Part shown: positions 18,561 to 27,398 of the stretch, piece after piece
How positions within the stretch are numbered: the stretch's first letter is position 1
How the letters are laid out: every line of letters starts with the position of its first letter
Assembly: GCF_900110245.1 (NCBI RefSeq)
Contig: NZ_FOCZ01000012.1
Location: 62,001-126,000, forward strand
DNA length: 64,000 nucleotides
Direction: 5' to 3'
DNA from: Niastella yeongjuensis
Lineage (GTDB): Bacteria; Bacteroidota; Bacteroidia; Chitinophagales; Chitinophagaceae
Position numbers and translations under genes: made by a program
Notes under the pieces: generated by a model
Databases searched by the model: none
Seen by the model: only the letters and a program-made list of their open reading frames with translations
Told to the model about the DNA's origin: nothing

Positions 18561-18700
18561 GTTGACGGGTTGACAAGTTGACGAGTTAACAGAGTGAGTT
18601 GTGAATGGTGAGTTGTGAGTAAGCTCGCGATTATTCAGACTTCTGAACATTCGGAAACTCACTCACCACTCACTACCGACCACTCACGATTCCAATAGTG
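18561..18700 (+). repeat. Octad/heptad tandem array with TCGCGAT hinge (copy A)
   Basis: Directly after the stop of the PKD adhesin, four 8-nt units run GTTGACGG, GTTGACAA, GTTGACGA, GTTAACAG (18561-18592). They are followed by 7-nt units of the GTGAGTT/GTGAATG type, the hinge AAGCTCGCGATT (about 18620-18631), a TCAGA-TCTGA palindrome, and an inverted array with CTCACTCACCACTCACTACC. The whole can fold back on itself. No coding sense. The same order of parts occurs at 46381 and, inverted, at 39385-39475. Confidence 0.75.
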
Positions 18701-18825
18701 CTTTACCACTGTTTTTTGTTTCGGCTGGTAACATTGGGGTAACACGGTTAACACTGCAATAACTTTAAGCGACATATATAACCGGTATTGCGTTCCGGTT
18801 AAATTAAAAAACCAATTCTACTGCT

Positions 18826-21800
18826 ATGCGTACTTTGAAACGCCTGCGTTCGTATTGTAATTTATTTGTAACAAGGATCATGGTGATCGGTTGCCTCTGT
18901 GCACCTGGTATGTTACAGGCACAGATCTCAGGGAACTATACCATCGATAACAGACAACCAACAGCGGGTAGAAATTTTAATTCATTCAATGACTGTGTAA
19001 CCTTTTTAACTGGCGGTCTTACCGGTGCAACAACTGTTACCGTGGCCGCGGGCAGTGGTCCCTATAACGAGCGGTTCCAACTGATAGAAGACATTCAAAG
19101 TTCCGCTGCCAAACCACTTATCTTCAATTGTAATGGCGTAACGCTTACCTATCTTTCTACTGATGGTTTAAAAAGGGAGCTGATATTGCTGAATAAGGTT
19201 AATTATGTTACCATCGACAATCTGAAGATCGTTCCCACGGGGCTTACCAACTCTGAATTTGGGGTAGGGGTGCACATCGTGAACGATGCCAATCACAATA
19301 CCATTCGCAATTGTACCATATTGAACGGTGTCAATACCGGCGTGCCGCAAAATAATGAAGGGATCGTGATCAACGGATCGGTAGATTTTGCTTCTGCGCA
19401 GGGGAATAGTTATTGCGACAGCAACCTGATCGTTAATAATACCATTACCGGCGGAAATACCGGTATCACGGTGTCAAGTGTGCCGGCCACCGGTGAAACA
19501 GTTGTTTATATGAAAGGCAACCAGCTTATCGATAATAAAATTTCTGGTTACTGGAACTCCGGCATTTATTTGTTTTACAACGATAACCTGCTGGTACAGG
19601 GCAATGATGTCAGCAATCCGATATACATAAGGGGTAGTGGGATTACCTTGTTTGAGCCTAATATCAATACGAAGATCGTGAACAATAAGATCCACCACCT
19701 GTACGATGCCACTGCCGATCCCAATAGTCTTTATAAAGGCATTGAGGTGGGCCAGGCATTTGCTTCGGCTACATCTGCCAATACAATAGCCAATAACCTG
19801 ATTTACGATTTTCAAAGTGCGGGCGAGCAATATGGGATCTGGAGTGATGGGGCTGCGTATTTGAATATTTATCACAATACTATTTCGCTTGAAAATACGG
19901 CTGTTGCCGGAAGCGGGTCCACTTATGGAATGCATTTCGATAATACGTCAGACTTCAACATCTGGAATAATATCATTACCATAAAGAGAACCACCAGCGC
20001 CGATAACATCGGGCTTGCTGTACAGTCGGGAATAACCAGGTTTACCAGCGAACGCAACCTGTTTTATTTGCCATCGGGCAGTACAGGCAGGAATGCAGTA
20101 GGTGATTACGGCGGTGCACAAAACACGCTGGCCAACTGGCGTACAAAAACTGGTCGCGACCTGCTGTCTGTGAGCGCTGATCCGGTATATGACCTGGTTA
20201 CTACTTTGATGCCTACTGAAAAGGCTATCGATAACATGGGCCAGTTTGTAGGCATTACCAATGATATTACCGGTGCTGTTCGTAATAACCAACACCCTGA
20301 TATTGGTGCGTATGAATTTTTAACGCCAGCCTGTGTTGGGCCTGCGGTTGGTGGTGCTGCTACTTTACTGCCGGGGACCACTATTTGTGAAGGGGCGCCC
20401 ATGGCCTTAAACCTGGCCGGCAACTCTTTTGGTCTCAATCAAACCTATCAGTGGCAAACGTCTTCCACCATAAACGGTACTTATACCAATGTAGGATCAG
20501 CATTGCCGCATCCGGCTGTCAGCATGTCTGCGGTTAGTACCCTGTATTACCGCGCCGCCGTGACCTGTAATTCACAGGTTGACTATTCCACGCCGGTTCT
20601 TGTTACTGTATCACCCAGACTAACGGCTAATACCTATACGATCAATAATGCCCAGCCTACAGCGGGTAACAATTTCAATAGTTATAACGACGCCCTGAAT
20701 GCCATCCGCTGCGGTATTAGCGGACCGGTGGTGTTTGATGTGGCGGCAGGCAGTGGTCCTTACAACGAACAGCTGATCATTCCACAAATAAGCGGTACCT
20801 CTGCCACCAATACCGTTACCTTCAAAGGAAACGGTACTACATTGACTTATTTGTCGACCAGTTCAGACGAACGGGCGGTTGTAAAACTGAATGGCACCCG
20901 GTACTTCATTTTCGACAATATCAAAATCGTTCCACAGGCAGCCACTGGCAGTCAATATGGCGTGGGCGTGCAACTGTTAAACGATGCCGATCACAACACC
21001 GTTAAGAATTGTACCATTACCGGGAATACTACCAATACCAGTACCAGCTTTATCAGGAACCAGGCTGGGATAGTGATAAGCCCGTTAAAGGACAATTATA
21101 CCGATATATTCAGCGGGCCCAGTTATTGCGACAGCAATACCATTACGGGAAATACGATCATTGGCGGCCAATATGGTATTACCTGTACATCAGCCCCCAC
21201 TTTGCTGACGCAGGGCAATGTGATCACGAATAATATTATAAAGGATGCATGGGCTTATAGTATCTATATAGCCAATACAAAAAATACCCTCATCGAAGGA
21301 AATGACATGAGCCGGCCTACCCGTACTACCAGTAACTCCTCCTGGTACGGTGTTGCCAGCTGGGCTACCGAAAAAAGCGTATTGATCTCAAAGAACAAGG
21401 TGCATAACCCAATGGACGCGCAGTTGACCGGCACCACCAATAGTTATGGCCTTTATAACGATGAAAACGATGCCACGTTGGCCGAGCCCGTTATTGTTAG
21501 CAATAACCTCATTTATAATTTCAATGGCGCTGGTCCACAAATAGGTATTTACAACTTCAGTTCTGATAGCGTACAGTATTATCACAATACTATCTCACTG
21601 GAAGATGCTACTGCAACCACCACACAAAAAACGCAGGGTTTTTATAATAGTGGCGCTGCATTGGGTATCCTGATCAAGAATAATAACATTGTGATTAAAA
21701 GAGGCGGCGCCGGTCCCAAGCATTGTATATATATCAATACAGCTGCCACCACCTTTACAACTAATTTCAATAACCTGTATGATGCTTCTACAGCCGGCAC

Positions 21801-22860
21801 CAGGAATTTCACGGCCTTTTACAACGCCAAGGATTATGCTACGCTGGCACTGTGGCAGGTTTTGAACAAGGATACCAATTCCATCAGCATGAACCCGGTT
21901 TTCCAAAACCCTGCTGGTATTGATTTTACACCTACCATCCAGGCATTTGATAATAAGGGTACACCGGTTGGTATTACTACTGATATCAATAACCTGACCC
22001 GTCATGCAAAACCCGATATCGGTGCATTTGAATTCAGTTTTTGCCTGGCTTTGACCAAGCCTGTTACAACAGTAAGCAATACAACTACCAGTGAGGTGAG
22101 TTTTGCGTGGAATGCAGTGACCAATGCAACCGGTTACCTGGTTTCAACCGATGGGGTGAATTATGCGGCGCCTTCTACCGGTGCAACGGGAACAACCCAT
22201 ACTGTTTCGAATGTAATTGCCGGAACCGATGTTTCCCTGTATGTAATAGCGCTGGGTACAACGGTTGATTGTCCAAACGATACTTCCGCTAAAGTAACAG
22301 GCCGTACCCTGTGTTTACAATTAGGCGCAGCACCTGTAGCAAAAGTGGATACTACTACCACTACCTCTATCCGTTTTTCGTGGAATGCAGTAGCCAATGC
22401 AACAGGTTATAAAGTGTCTACCAATGGAACCACTTATGTTACGCCTTCTTCAGGTTCAACCGGCTTGTACCATGTGGTGAGCGGGTTAACAGGAGGTACC
22501 GAGGTTTCCTTTACCGTTCAGGCGCAGGGGTCTTCGGTAAATTGTCCAACTGTTACTTCCGATAAACTGGTTGCCCGTACACCCAATAACAGGTATTTCG
22601 TACCGAATGCCTTTACGCCCAACAACAACGGCCAAAGCGATGAATTTAAAATAGAGAGCCACGAAATAAGGACCATGCACCTGATGATCTTTAACCAGTG
22701 GGGACAGAAGATCTTCGAAACCAGCAGTCAGCAAAATGGCTGGGATGGCAGTTTCAATGGCAAACAACAACCAGTTGGTGTGTATGTATATGTACTGTCC
22801 ATGACCATGTTGGACGGTACTGTTGAAAACAAAAAAGGAACTATCAGTTTGATCCGCTAA
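18826..22860 (+). CDS. T9SS cargo: duplicated beta-helix modules, two FN3-like domains, CHU_C
   Basis: 1344 residues with an N-terminal membrane/signal segment ending near MLQAQ. Two large homologous modules follow (about 38-500 and 600-1080), each opening with YTI-N-QPTAG-NFNS and VAAGSGPYNE and running into right-handed parallel beta-helix repeats rich in N-I-N/NTI motifs (for example NTIRNCTILNG and NTVKNCTITGNT). An Ig-like linker lies between them. Two FN3-like repeats (about 1085-1245) share FSWNAVANATGYKVSTNG-type sequence. The end, FVPNAFTPNNNGQSDEFK to GTISLIR, is a CHU_C sorting domain. It is probably a surface protein binding or acting on glycans, but no catalytic residues could be assigned. 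The PorP/SprF gene follows after a short gap. Confidence 0.88.
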   Translation: MRTLKRLRSYCNLFVTRIMVIGCLCAPGMLQAQISGNYTIDNRQPTAGRNFNSFNDCVTFLTGGLTGATTVTVAAGSGPYNERFQLIEDIQSSAAKPLIFNCNGVTLTYLSTDGLKRELILLNKVNYVTIDNLKIVPTGLTNSEFGVGVHIVNDANHNTIRNCTILNGVNTGVPQNNEGIVINGSVDFASAQGNSYCDSNLIVNNTITGGNTGITVSSVPATGETVVYMKGNQLIDNKISGYWNSGIYLFYNDNLLVQGNDVSNPIYIRGSGITLFEPNINTKIVNNKIHHLYDATADPNSLYKGIEVGQAFASATSANTIANNLIYDFQSAGEQYGIWSDGAAYLNIYHNTISLENTAVAGSGSTYGMHFDNTSDFNIWNNIITIKRTTSADNIGLAVQSGITRFTSERNLFYLPSGSTGRNAVGDYGGAQNTLANWRTKTGRDLLSVSADPVYDLVTTLMPTEKAIDNMGQFVGITNDITGAVRNNQHPDIGAYEFLTPACVGPAVGGAATLLPGTTICEGAPMALNLAGNSFGLNQTYQWQTSSTINGTYTNVGSALPHPAVSMSAVSTLYYRAAVTCNSQVDYSTPVLVTVSPRLTANTYTINNAQPTAGNNFNSYNDALNAIRCGISGPVVFDVAAGSGPYNEQLIIPQISGTSATNTVTFKGNGTTLTYLSTSSDERAVVKLNGTRYFIFDNIKIVPQAATGSQYGVGVQLLNDADHNTVKNCTITGNTTNTSTSFIRNQAGIVISPLKDNYTDIFSGPSYCDSNTITGNTIIGGQYGITCTSAPTLLTQGNVITNNIIKDAWAYSIYIANTKNTLIEGNDMSRPTRTTSNSSWYGVASWATEKSVLISKNKVHNPMDAQLTGTTNSYGLYNDENDATLAEPVIVSNNLIYNFNGAGPQIGIYNFSSDSVQYYHNTISLEDATATTTQKTQGFYNSGAALGILIKNNNIVIKRGGAGPKHCIYINTAATTFTTNFNNLYDASTAGTRNFTAFYNAKDYATLALWQVLNKDTNSISMNPVFQNPAGIDFTPTIQAFDNKGTPVGITTDINNLTRHAKPDIGAFEFSFCLALTKPVTTVSNTTTSEVSFAWNAVTNATGYLVSTDGVNYAAPSTGATGTTHTVSNVIAGTDVSLYVIALGTTVDCPNDTSAKVTGRTLCLQLGAAPVAKVDTTTTTSIRFSWNAVANATGYKVSTNGTTYVTPSSGSTGLYHVVSGLTGGTEVSFTVQAQGSSVNCPTVTSDKLVARTPNNRYFVPNAFTPNNNGQSDEFKIESHEIRTMHLMIFNQWGQKIFETSSQQNGWDGSFNGKQQPVGVYVYVLSMTMLDGTVENKKGTISLIR

Positions 22861-22908
22861 GCCGGTATTGACATGCAAAACATTGGTAAAACCATAAAAC
22901 TAACTATT

Positions 22909-23913
22909 ATGAGAAACCTCGCAATATTCACGATGGGGCTGATGGCTGTGCTGAGTGGCATTTCCACACAGGCGCAAACAGACCCGCACTATTCGCAGTA
23001 TTACATATATCCGTTGTGGCTGAATCCAGGCTTAACGGGTGTTATGGATGGGGACTACCGCGTAACCGCGATCTATCGCCGTCAGTGGGACGCGCTTTCA
23101 AGCCCGTTCGCTACCCCTGGTATCTCGGCCGATATTACCACCAACAAGAATGTAAACGTAGGGTTGAACATCATGAACCAGCAGGCTGGGAGCGCCGGTT
23201 ATAATTACCTTACGGCTTATGCATCTATGGCGTATACAGGTGTGCGGTTTGGTACAGATGGCAATCAGCGCATTTCAATGGGGATGTCGTTGGGATTGAT
23301 CAACCGCCGTTTTGATCAGTCTAAGTTGCAGACCAATGGCATGTATAATGGAAGTACCGGCACCGTTGACCCTTCATTTAGTGAGCCGTTGAATAAAACC
23401 TCCGCTTCGAATTTCGATGCCGGCGCAGGTGTGGTTTATTACGATGCTACTCCGGGTAAAAAGATGAACATTTTTGCCGGACTTTCCGCTTATCATTTAA
23501 CACAACCGGAAGATCCTTTTACCAATGGCCCCGAACTTACCAAAATGCCGGTTCGTTTAACGGCCCATGGCGGTGCACAGTTCAACATCTCCGAAGGGCT
23601 CAGCATTACGCCCAACCTGTTGTATATGCGCCAGGGAAAAGCTTCTGAAAAAATGATCGGTGCCTATGTGCAAAGCAATATCAATGAGGATGCCGATTTT
23701 CTGATCGGCGCCAACTACCGCATCAAAGACGCCATCGTTCCCTATGCGGGCGTATATTATAAGAATTTTGTTCTGGGCCTGAGTTACGATGTGGGCACCA
23801 GCGATCTGTCGAAGATCAGCGGTAAAGCCAACAGTTTCGAGATCTCGCTGTCTGTGATCGGCAGCCGGGCCATTAAAGCAAAACGGGTTCCGTTTGTTTG
23901 TCCGGCAATGTAG
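22909..23913 (+). CDS. PorP/SprF family type IX secretion system membrane protein
   Basis: I chose the ATG at 22909 (334 residues) because it starts a normal signal peptide, MRNLAIFTMGLMAVLSGIS to about TQAQ; an ATG at 22873 would add 12 polar residues in front. The mature protein begins TDPHYSQYYIYPLWLNPGLTG, the PorP/SprF signature, followed by a beta-barrel. It lies 48 nt after the beta-helix adhesin and 39 nt before the OmpA-TPR-PD40 gene, mirroring the left-edge cassette. It probably helps dock or export the two adhesins upstream (inference from SprB/SprF). Confidence 0.92.
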   Translation: MRNLAIFTMGLMAVLSGISTQAQTDPHYSQYYIYPLWLNPGLTGVMDGDYRVTAIYRRQWDALSSPFATPGISADITTNKNVNVGLNIMNQQAGSAGYNYLTAYASMAYTGVRFGTDGNQRISMGMSLGLINRRFDQSKLQTNGMYNGSTGTVDPSFSEPLNKTSASNFDAGAGVVYYDATPGKKMNIFAGLSAYHLTQPEDPFTNGPELTKMPVRLTAHGGAQFNISEGLSITPNLLYMRQGKASEKMIGAYVQSNINEDADFLIGANYRIKDAIVPYAGVYYKNFVLGLSYDVGTSDLSKISGKANSFEISLSVIGSRAIKAKRVPFVCPAM

Positions 23914-23952
23914 GGGAAGAAAGTAACCATTCATGATCATAATTCAAAAAGA

Positions 23953-25938
23953 ATGCTTAAACATATAATTATAATATCAGGCCTGGTAATAACTGTTCAA
24001 GCAGGTCATGCGCAGATTGTAAAAAATTACAAACGGGCTGCTGATAAATTCTATAAACAAGGCGATTATTATTCCGCCACCCAGTATTATGAAAAATCAC
24101 TGGCAGGCGATAAGAATGCTCAAAATAAATACGAGCCGTACCAGGTTGAAAAAAGGCCTGCCGGTTCAGCCAACAACAAAGGCGTGAACCCCAAAGTAAC
24201 GCTGTTGTATAATCTGGCCGATTCGTATTACAAATTGCAGGACTACAGTCATGCAGAACCATATTACAAAGAGGTGATCGATATGGATGCCACCGCGTAT
24301 CCCAATGCGTTGTACGACTATGCCATTTGTTTGCGGGCCAATGGTAAATACAGCCAGGCGCAGCAACAACTGGAGAAATTCCTGAAAACAAAACCGGCTG
24401 CCGATTACAAATCCAAAGCAACGCTTGAACTGGCCAATTGCAATTTTATTCAACAGCAATTGCAGCAGGGTGAGGGACATGTGAAAATAGCCAAACTGAA
24501 CAACCAGGTTAATAAAGAAGGCGCCAGCTATGCCGCAGCCTGGATGAATGCCGGCACTCTGGTTTTCACCGCTACCCGCAGCAGCGTTGATGAGCACAAC
24601 AAAACAACGGAATACAATAATGCTTTATATACTACCGCGCAACACAGCGGCAGTTTTGATGAAGCACAGAAATTATCCATCACCGGAATAACCAGCACCC
24701 ACCAGGGCGTAGCTACGTTTACACCCGATGGTAAAAAGATGTTCTTCACAGGCTGGAATACCCTGGCTGATGGTAAAAAAACATTTGCGATTTACAGCAG
24801 TGAAAACAGCGGCAGTGGCTGGTCACCTGCCGTATTGGTACAAGGCTCCGTTAATGTAGAAGGCACGGATGCCCGTCAACCGCATGTTACTGCAGATGGG
24901 AAATACCTGTTGTTCTCGAGCAACCGGCCGGGTGGCCAGGGTGGTTTCGACATCTGGTATACTCCATTGAAAGAAGGCCGCCCCGGTAAAGCCATGAATA
25001 TCGGAAAGGAAATCAATACCAAAGAAGATGATGGGGCGCCTTTTTATTTTGCTGCCGGTAACACGCTCGTATTTGCTTCCAAAGGCCGTACCGGTATGGG
25101 TGGTTTCGATCTGTTCTCCTCAACCGGTGCTTTTGGCAGCGGCTGGTCTGAAGCAGTGAACCTCGGCTATCCCGTAAATTCCGTTAAAAACGACAGCTAT
25201 TTTGTAAGCCGCGGTAAGAACCTGCTCGAAGATGCCATCATCAGCAGCGACCGTGCATCCCTGTGCTGCCTGGAATTATTCTCCCTGCATAAATCTTACC
25301 ATCAATACTTCAGCGGACAAATTGTGGATTGTGAAAATAAAACACCCATCCCCGGGGTAACCATCACGGCCACCAATACCGGCGGACAACCCGTTGCCAC
25401 GCAAACAACCAATGCGGAAGGGTATTATACGCTGGAAACTGAAATTGGCAAGGAAGTTCGCCTTTCTGCCGGAATGGATAAGTATAAAAATGCCGCGCTG
25501 GCTTCTGCCACCGCCAGTTCAGATACCATCAATATTGGGCAGAGCTGCCTCGCCAGAATCCCTGATCCGTTCAAAGGCCAGGCAAGCCTGGTAACGCACG
25601 ACCTCAGGTTTGGTTATAACGAAAAAGAAGTTGACCCGTCCTCGTATGCTTATATGAATGATATGGCTGCATACCTGAAGGCCAATCCAACGGTTAAGGT
25701 TGAGATCTCAGCCCACACCGATGGTATTGGTTCTGCAAGCTACAACCAGCAATTGTCTCAGGCCCGTGCCGACGCCTGTGTGAATTACCTGGTTAATGCC
25801 GGTATCGATGCCAGCCGACTGATTGCAAAAGGCTATGGTGCTACCCAACCGCTGGAAAAAGAGAAAGACAAAAAAGGAAAAGACATTCCTGCTGCGCGTG
25901 AAAAGAACAGACGTGTAGAATTCAAGATCATTAAATAG
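23953..25938 (+). CDS. OmpA-family protein with TPR, PD40 propeller and CNA-B-like domain
   Basis: 661 residues. A signal peptide (to about GHAQ) is followed by TPR helices (about 23-150), PD40/WD40-like propeller blades (about 190-420, with ADGKYLLFSSNRPGGQGGFD and GGFDLFSS), a CNA-B/carboxypeptidase-regulatory-like sandwich (about 453-525) and a peptidoglycan-binding OmpA domain (about 550-661) with the VEISAHTDGIGSASYNQQLS and SQARADACVNYLV blocks. This architecture is typical of T9SS-associated OmpA proteins near PorP/SprF genes. It should link the outer-membrane export site to peptidoglycan. It is the last gene of the plus-strand cassette, followed by a terminator at 25974. Confidence 0.92.
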   Translation: MLKHIIIISGLVITVQAGHAQIVKNYKRAADKFYKQGDYYSATQYYEKSLAGDKNAQNKYEPYQVEKRPAGSANNKGVNPKVTLLYNLADSYYKLQDYSHAEPYYKEVIDMDATAYPNALYDYAICLRANGKYSQAQQQLEKFLKTKPAADYKSKATLELANCNFIQQQLQQGEGHVKIAKLNNQVNKEGASYAAAWMNAGTLVFTATRSSVDEHNKTTEYNNALYTTAQHSGSFDEAQKLSITGITSTHQGVATFTPDGKKMFFTGWNTLADGKKTFAIYSSENSGSGWSPAVLVQGSVNVEGTDARQPHVTADGKYLLFSSNRPGGQGGFDIWYTPLKEGRPGKAMNIGKEINTKEDDGAPFYFAAGNTLVFASKGRTGMGGFDLFSSTGAFGSGWSEAVNLGYPVNSVKNDSYFVSRGKNLLEDAIISSDRASLCCLELFSLHKSYHQYFSGQIVDCENKTPIPGVTITATNTGGQPVATQTTNAEGYYTLETEIGKEVRLSAGMDKYKNAALASATASSDTINIGQSCLARIPDPFKGQASLVTHDLRFGYNEKEVDPSSYAYMNDMAAYLKANPTVKVEISAHTDGIGSASYNQQLSQARADACVNYLVNAGIDASRLIAKGYGATQPLEKEKDKKGKDIPAAREKNRRVEFKIIK

Positions 25939-25973
25939 TACTCCTACACCCGTAACGTACCTTATAAACGAAA

Positions 25974-26006
25974 TGGCCCCGACGATAAGTTGGGGCTATT
26001 TTTTTT
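25974..26006 (+). terminator. Rho-independent terminator of the OmpA-TPR gene
   Basis: TGGCCCC (25974-25980) pairs with GGGGCTA (25992-25998) with one G-U pair; the loop is 11 nt and eight T follow. Confidence 0.8.
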
Positions 26007-26339
26007 GAGGGCAGAAGGCAGAGAGAAAGGCAGAAGGCAGAGGGCAGAGAGCAGAGAGAAAGGCAGTAGGCAGTGGGCCCGCCTTCGGCAGGCGAAGAGT
26101 AGGCAATCAATGTCGTTTAGTTAATGCTTGTTTTAAGGGATTCCCTCCTGGGAGAGCCTGTCCCGCTTTGCGGGAGGCAGGGGTGGGTTTTTTATTCCAG
26201 GCAGGCGAGGCAGAAAGCCTAAAGCTTAAAGCAATCGTCCCAATCAGCATAGCTGGTTGGGACGATTGGTATTTGCCTGAAGCCTTGTATTTTAAAACTT
26301 TCAACTTTAAACTTTCAACTTATAAACTTGTATCTGCTT
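26007..26339. repeat. Intergenic repeat region between convergent genes
   Basis: No gene. It holds a GGCAGAR-type heptad array (26008-26078), a GC hairpin near 26160-26175 (TCCCGC-TTTG-CGGGA), the 17-bp stem described separately (26232-26268) and an array of TTTCAAC/TTTAAAC heptads (about 26297-26340) that reaches the end of the CrtC-like gene. The GGCAGAR units include a duplicated block of the form GGCAGAGAGAAAGGCAG. Confidence 0.7.
26232..26268. repeat. 17-bp stem with NTA loop, copy 1
   Basis: CAATCGTCCCAATCAGC (26232-26248) faces GCTGGTTGGGACGATTG (26252-26268) across the 3-nt loop ATA, with a single G-U pair. It is preceded by a purine-rich AAAGCCTAAAGCTTAAAG tract. The same design with a different stem occurs at 37616-37652. 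Confidence 0.75.
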
Positions 26340-27398
26340 TCAACTTCGTTCAATATATCCTAATCCATTCACACTTCTTTTCCCGAAGCGGCCACTAATT
26401 TGTATTCTTCCCTGCCAGAAAGCGGGTTTGTCAACAACAGTGATGAATTCCTGATCGGGTAGGGCGGCTTGTATGTCAAGGTCGATATAATATTCGGGAA
26501 TGGCTAATTGCCATTGTATGGGATAGGCGATAAACGTGCGCGCGCTGGTAAAGGTTGCGCCGGGCGTTAACTGAACATCGGCCAGGGGCGCGGCGTTGCC
26601 ATCGGGATCTATCAGCACTCCCCAGCGGACGGCAGGTTGTTTAATGCTGTCGAATAAAGCCGGTTGTTTATTGGTGTCGTACAATTCGTAGGCGGTGATC
26701 TGCCAGCTGTTATCCAGTTGAATGGAGAACCAGTTCAATGACAGCTGTTGTTTTTTTGCCCTGGCTGTTTTGGGTTTGCCAAACTGGTGATCGTACCAGC
26801 CGCAGCCTTCTACGTCGAACGATGCCGAACCAGGCAGTGTTATGGTGCCATTTACTTCGCAGGCGGGAATAAAATAATAGAACAGGTCTTCACCACGCGA
26901 ACCGGTAACCAGGCCATTGTTCCCGTGCAATACGGGGTTTACGAAGGGAATAAAATTCAGTTCACAACCTACACCGGTTAAGGGGTTGTGCAATTTAAGC
27001 TGGTATTTTCCTTCCTGTATTTTTTGAAAACTATTGTAATCGATCACTAACTGCAGGGTGGTATTGCTAACGAGGGCGTCTGTGCGGTCGGCCAGGGAAT
27101 CGGGGTGGTATTGTTGGGTATCGGTGTCGGTAAGGGCCCAGCGAACGGAATGGGTAAAGATGGCTTCGCCGGTTTGTTCGTCTTTTCCGATAACCGTTCG
27201 GGTAAAGGAGGCGAACAGAGAGAAATGCCGGCCTTGTATGGTTGCCAAATGGCAGTTCTGGTTCCAGCATTCCAGGGTCGATGATTCATGTGGCAGATCA
27301 TGAACTGCCAGGTTTGGGGAGCTATCGGCTTGCGGCCAGTCTGCCGGTTGTTTTTTTGTTCCTTTCTTTTTTGTGTTGGTTGGGTTAAGCTGTGACAT
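26340..27398 (-). CDS. CrtC/AttH-like lipocalin-fold protein
   Basis: 352 residues, no signal peptide. The motif DVEGCGWYDHQFG (195-207) and the ending NGLGYIERS match the GxGWxDHQ and GxGYVE signatures of the carotenoid 1,2-hydratase (CrtC)/AttH family, two linked lipocalin-like barrels. Known relatives add water across isoprenoid double bonds, but many AttH-like proteins have unknown roles, so the reaction is only suggested. The N-terminus is Lys-rich and looks disordered. The start overlaps the end of the upstream glycosyltransferase by 14 nt, implying co-expression and a shared lipid or pigment pathway. No carotenoid synthesis gene is in the window. Confidence 0.75.
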   Translation of the reverse strand: MSQLNPTNTKKKGTKKQPADWPQADSSPNLAVHDLPHESSTLECWNQNCHLATIQGRHFSLFASFTRTVIGKDEQTGEAIFTHSVRWALTDTDTQQYHPDSLADRTDALVSNTTLQLVIDYNSFQKIQEGKYQLKLHNPLTGVGCELNFIPFVNPVLHGNNGLVTGSRGEDLFYYFIPACEVNGTITLPGSASFDVEGCGWYDHQFGKPKTARAKKQQLSLNWFSIQLDNSWQITAYELYDTNKQPALFDSIKQPAVRWGVLIDPDGNAAPLADVQLTPGATFTSARTFIAYPIQWQLAIPEYYIDLDIQAALPDQEFITVVDKPAFWQGRIQISGRFGKRSVNGLGYIERS

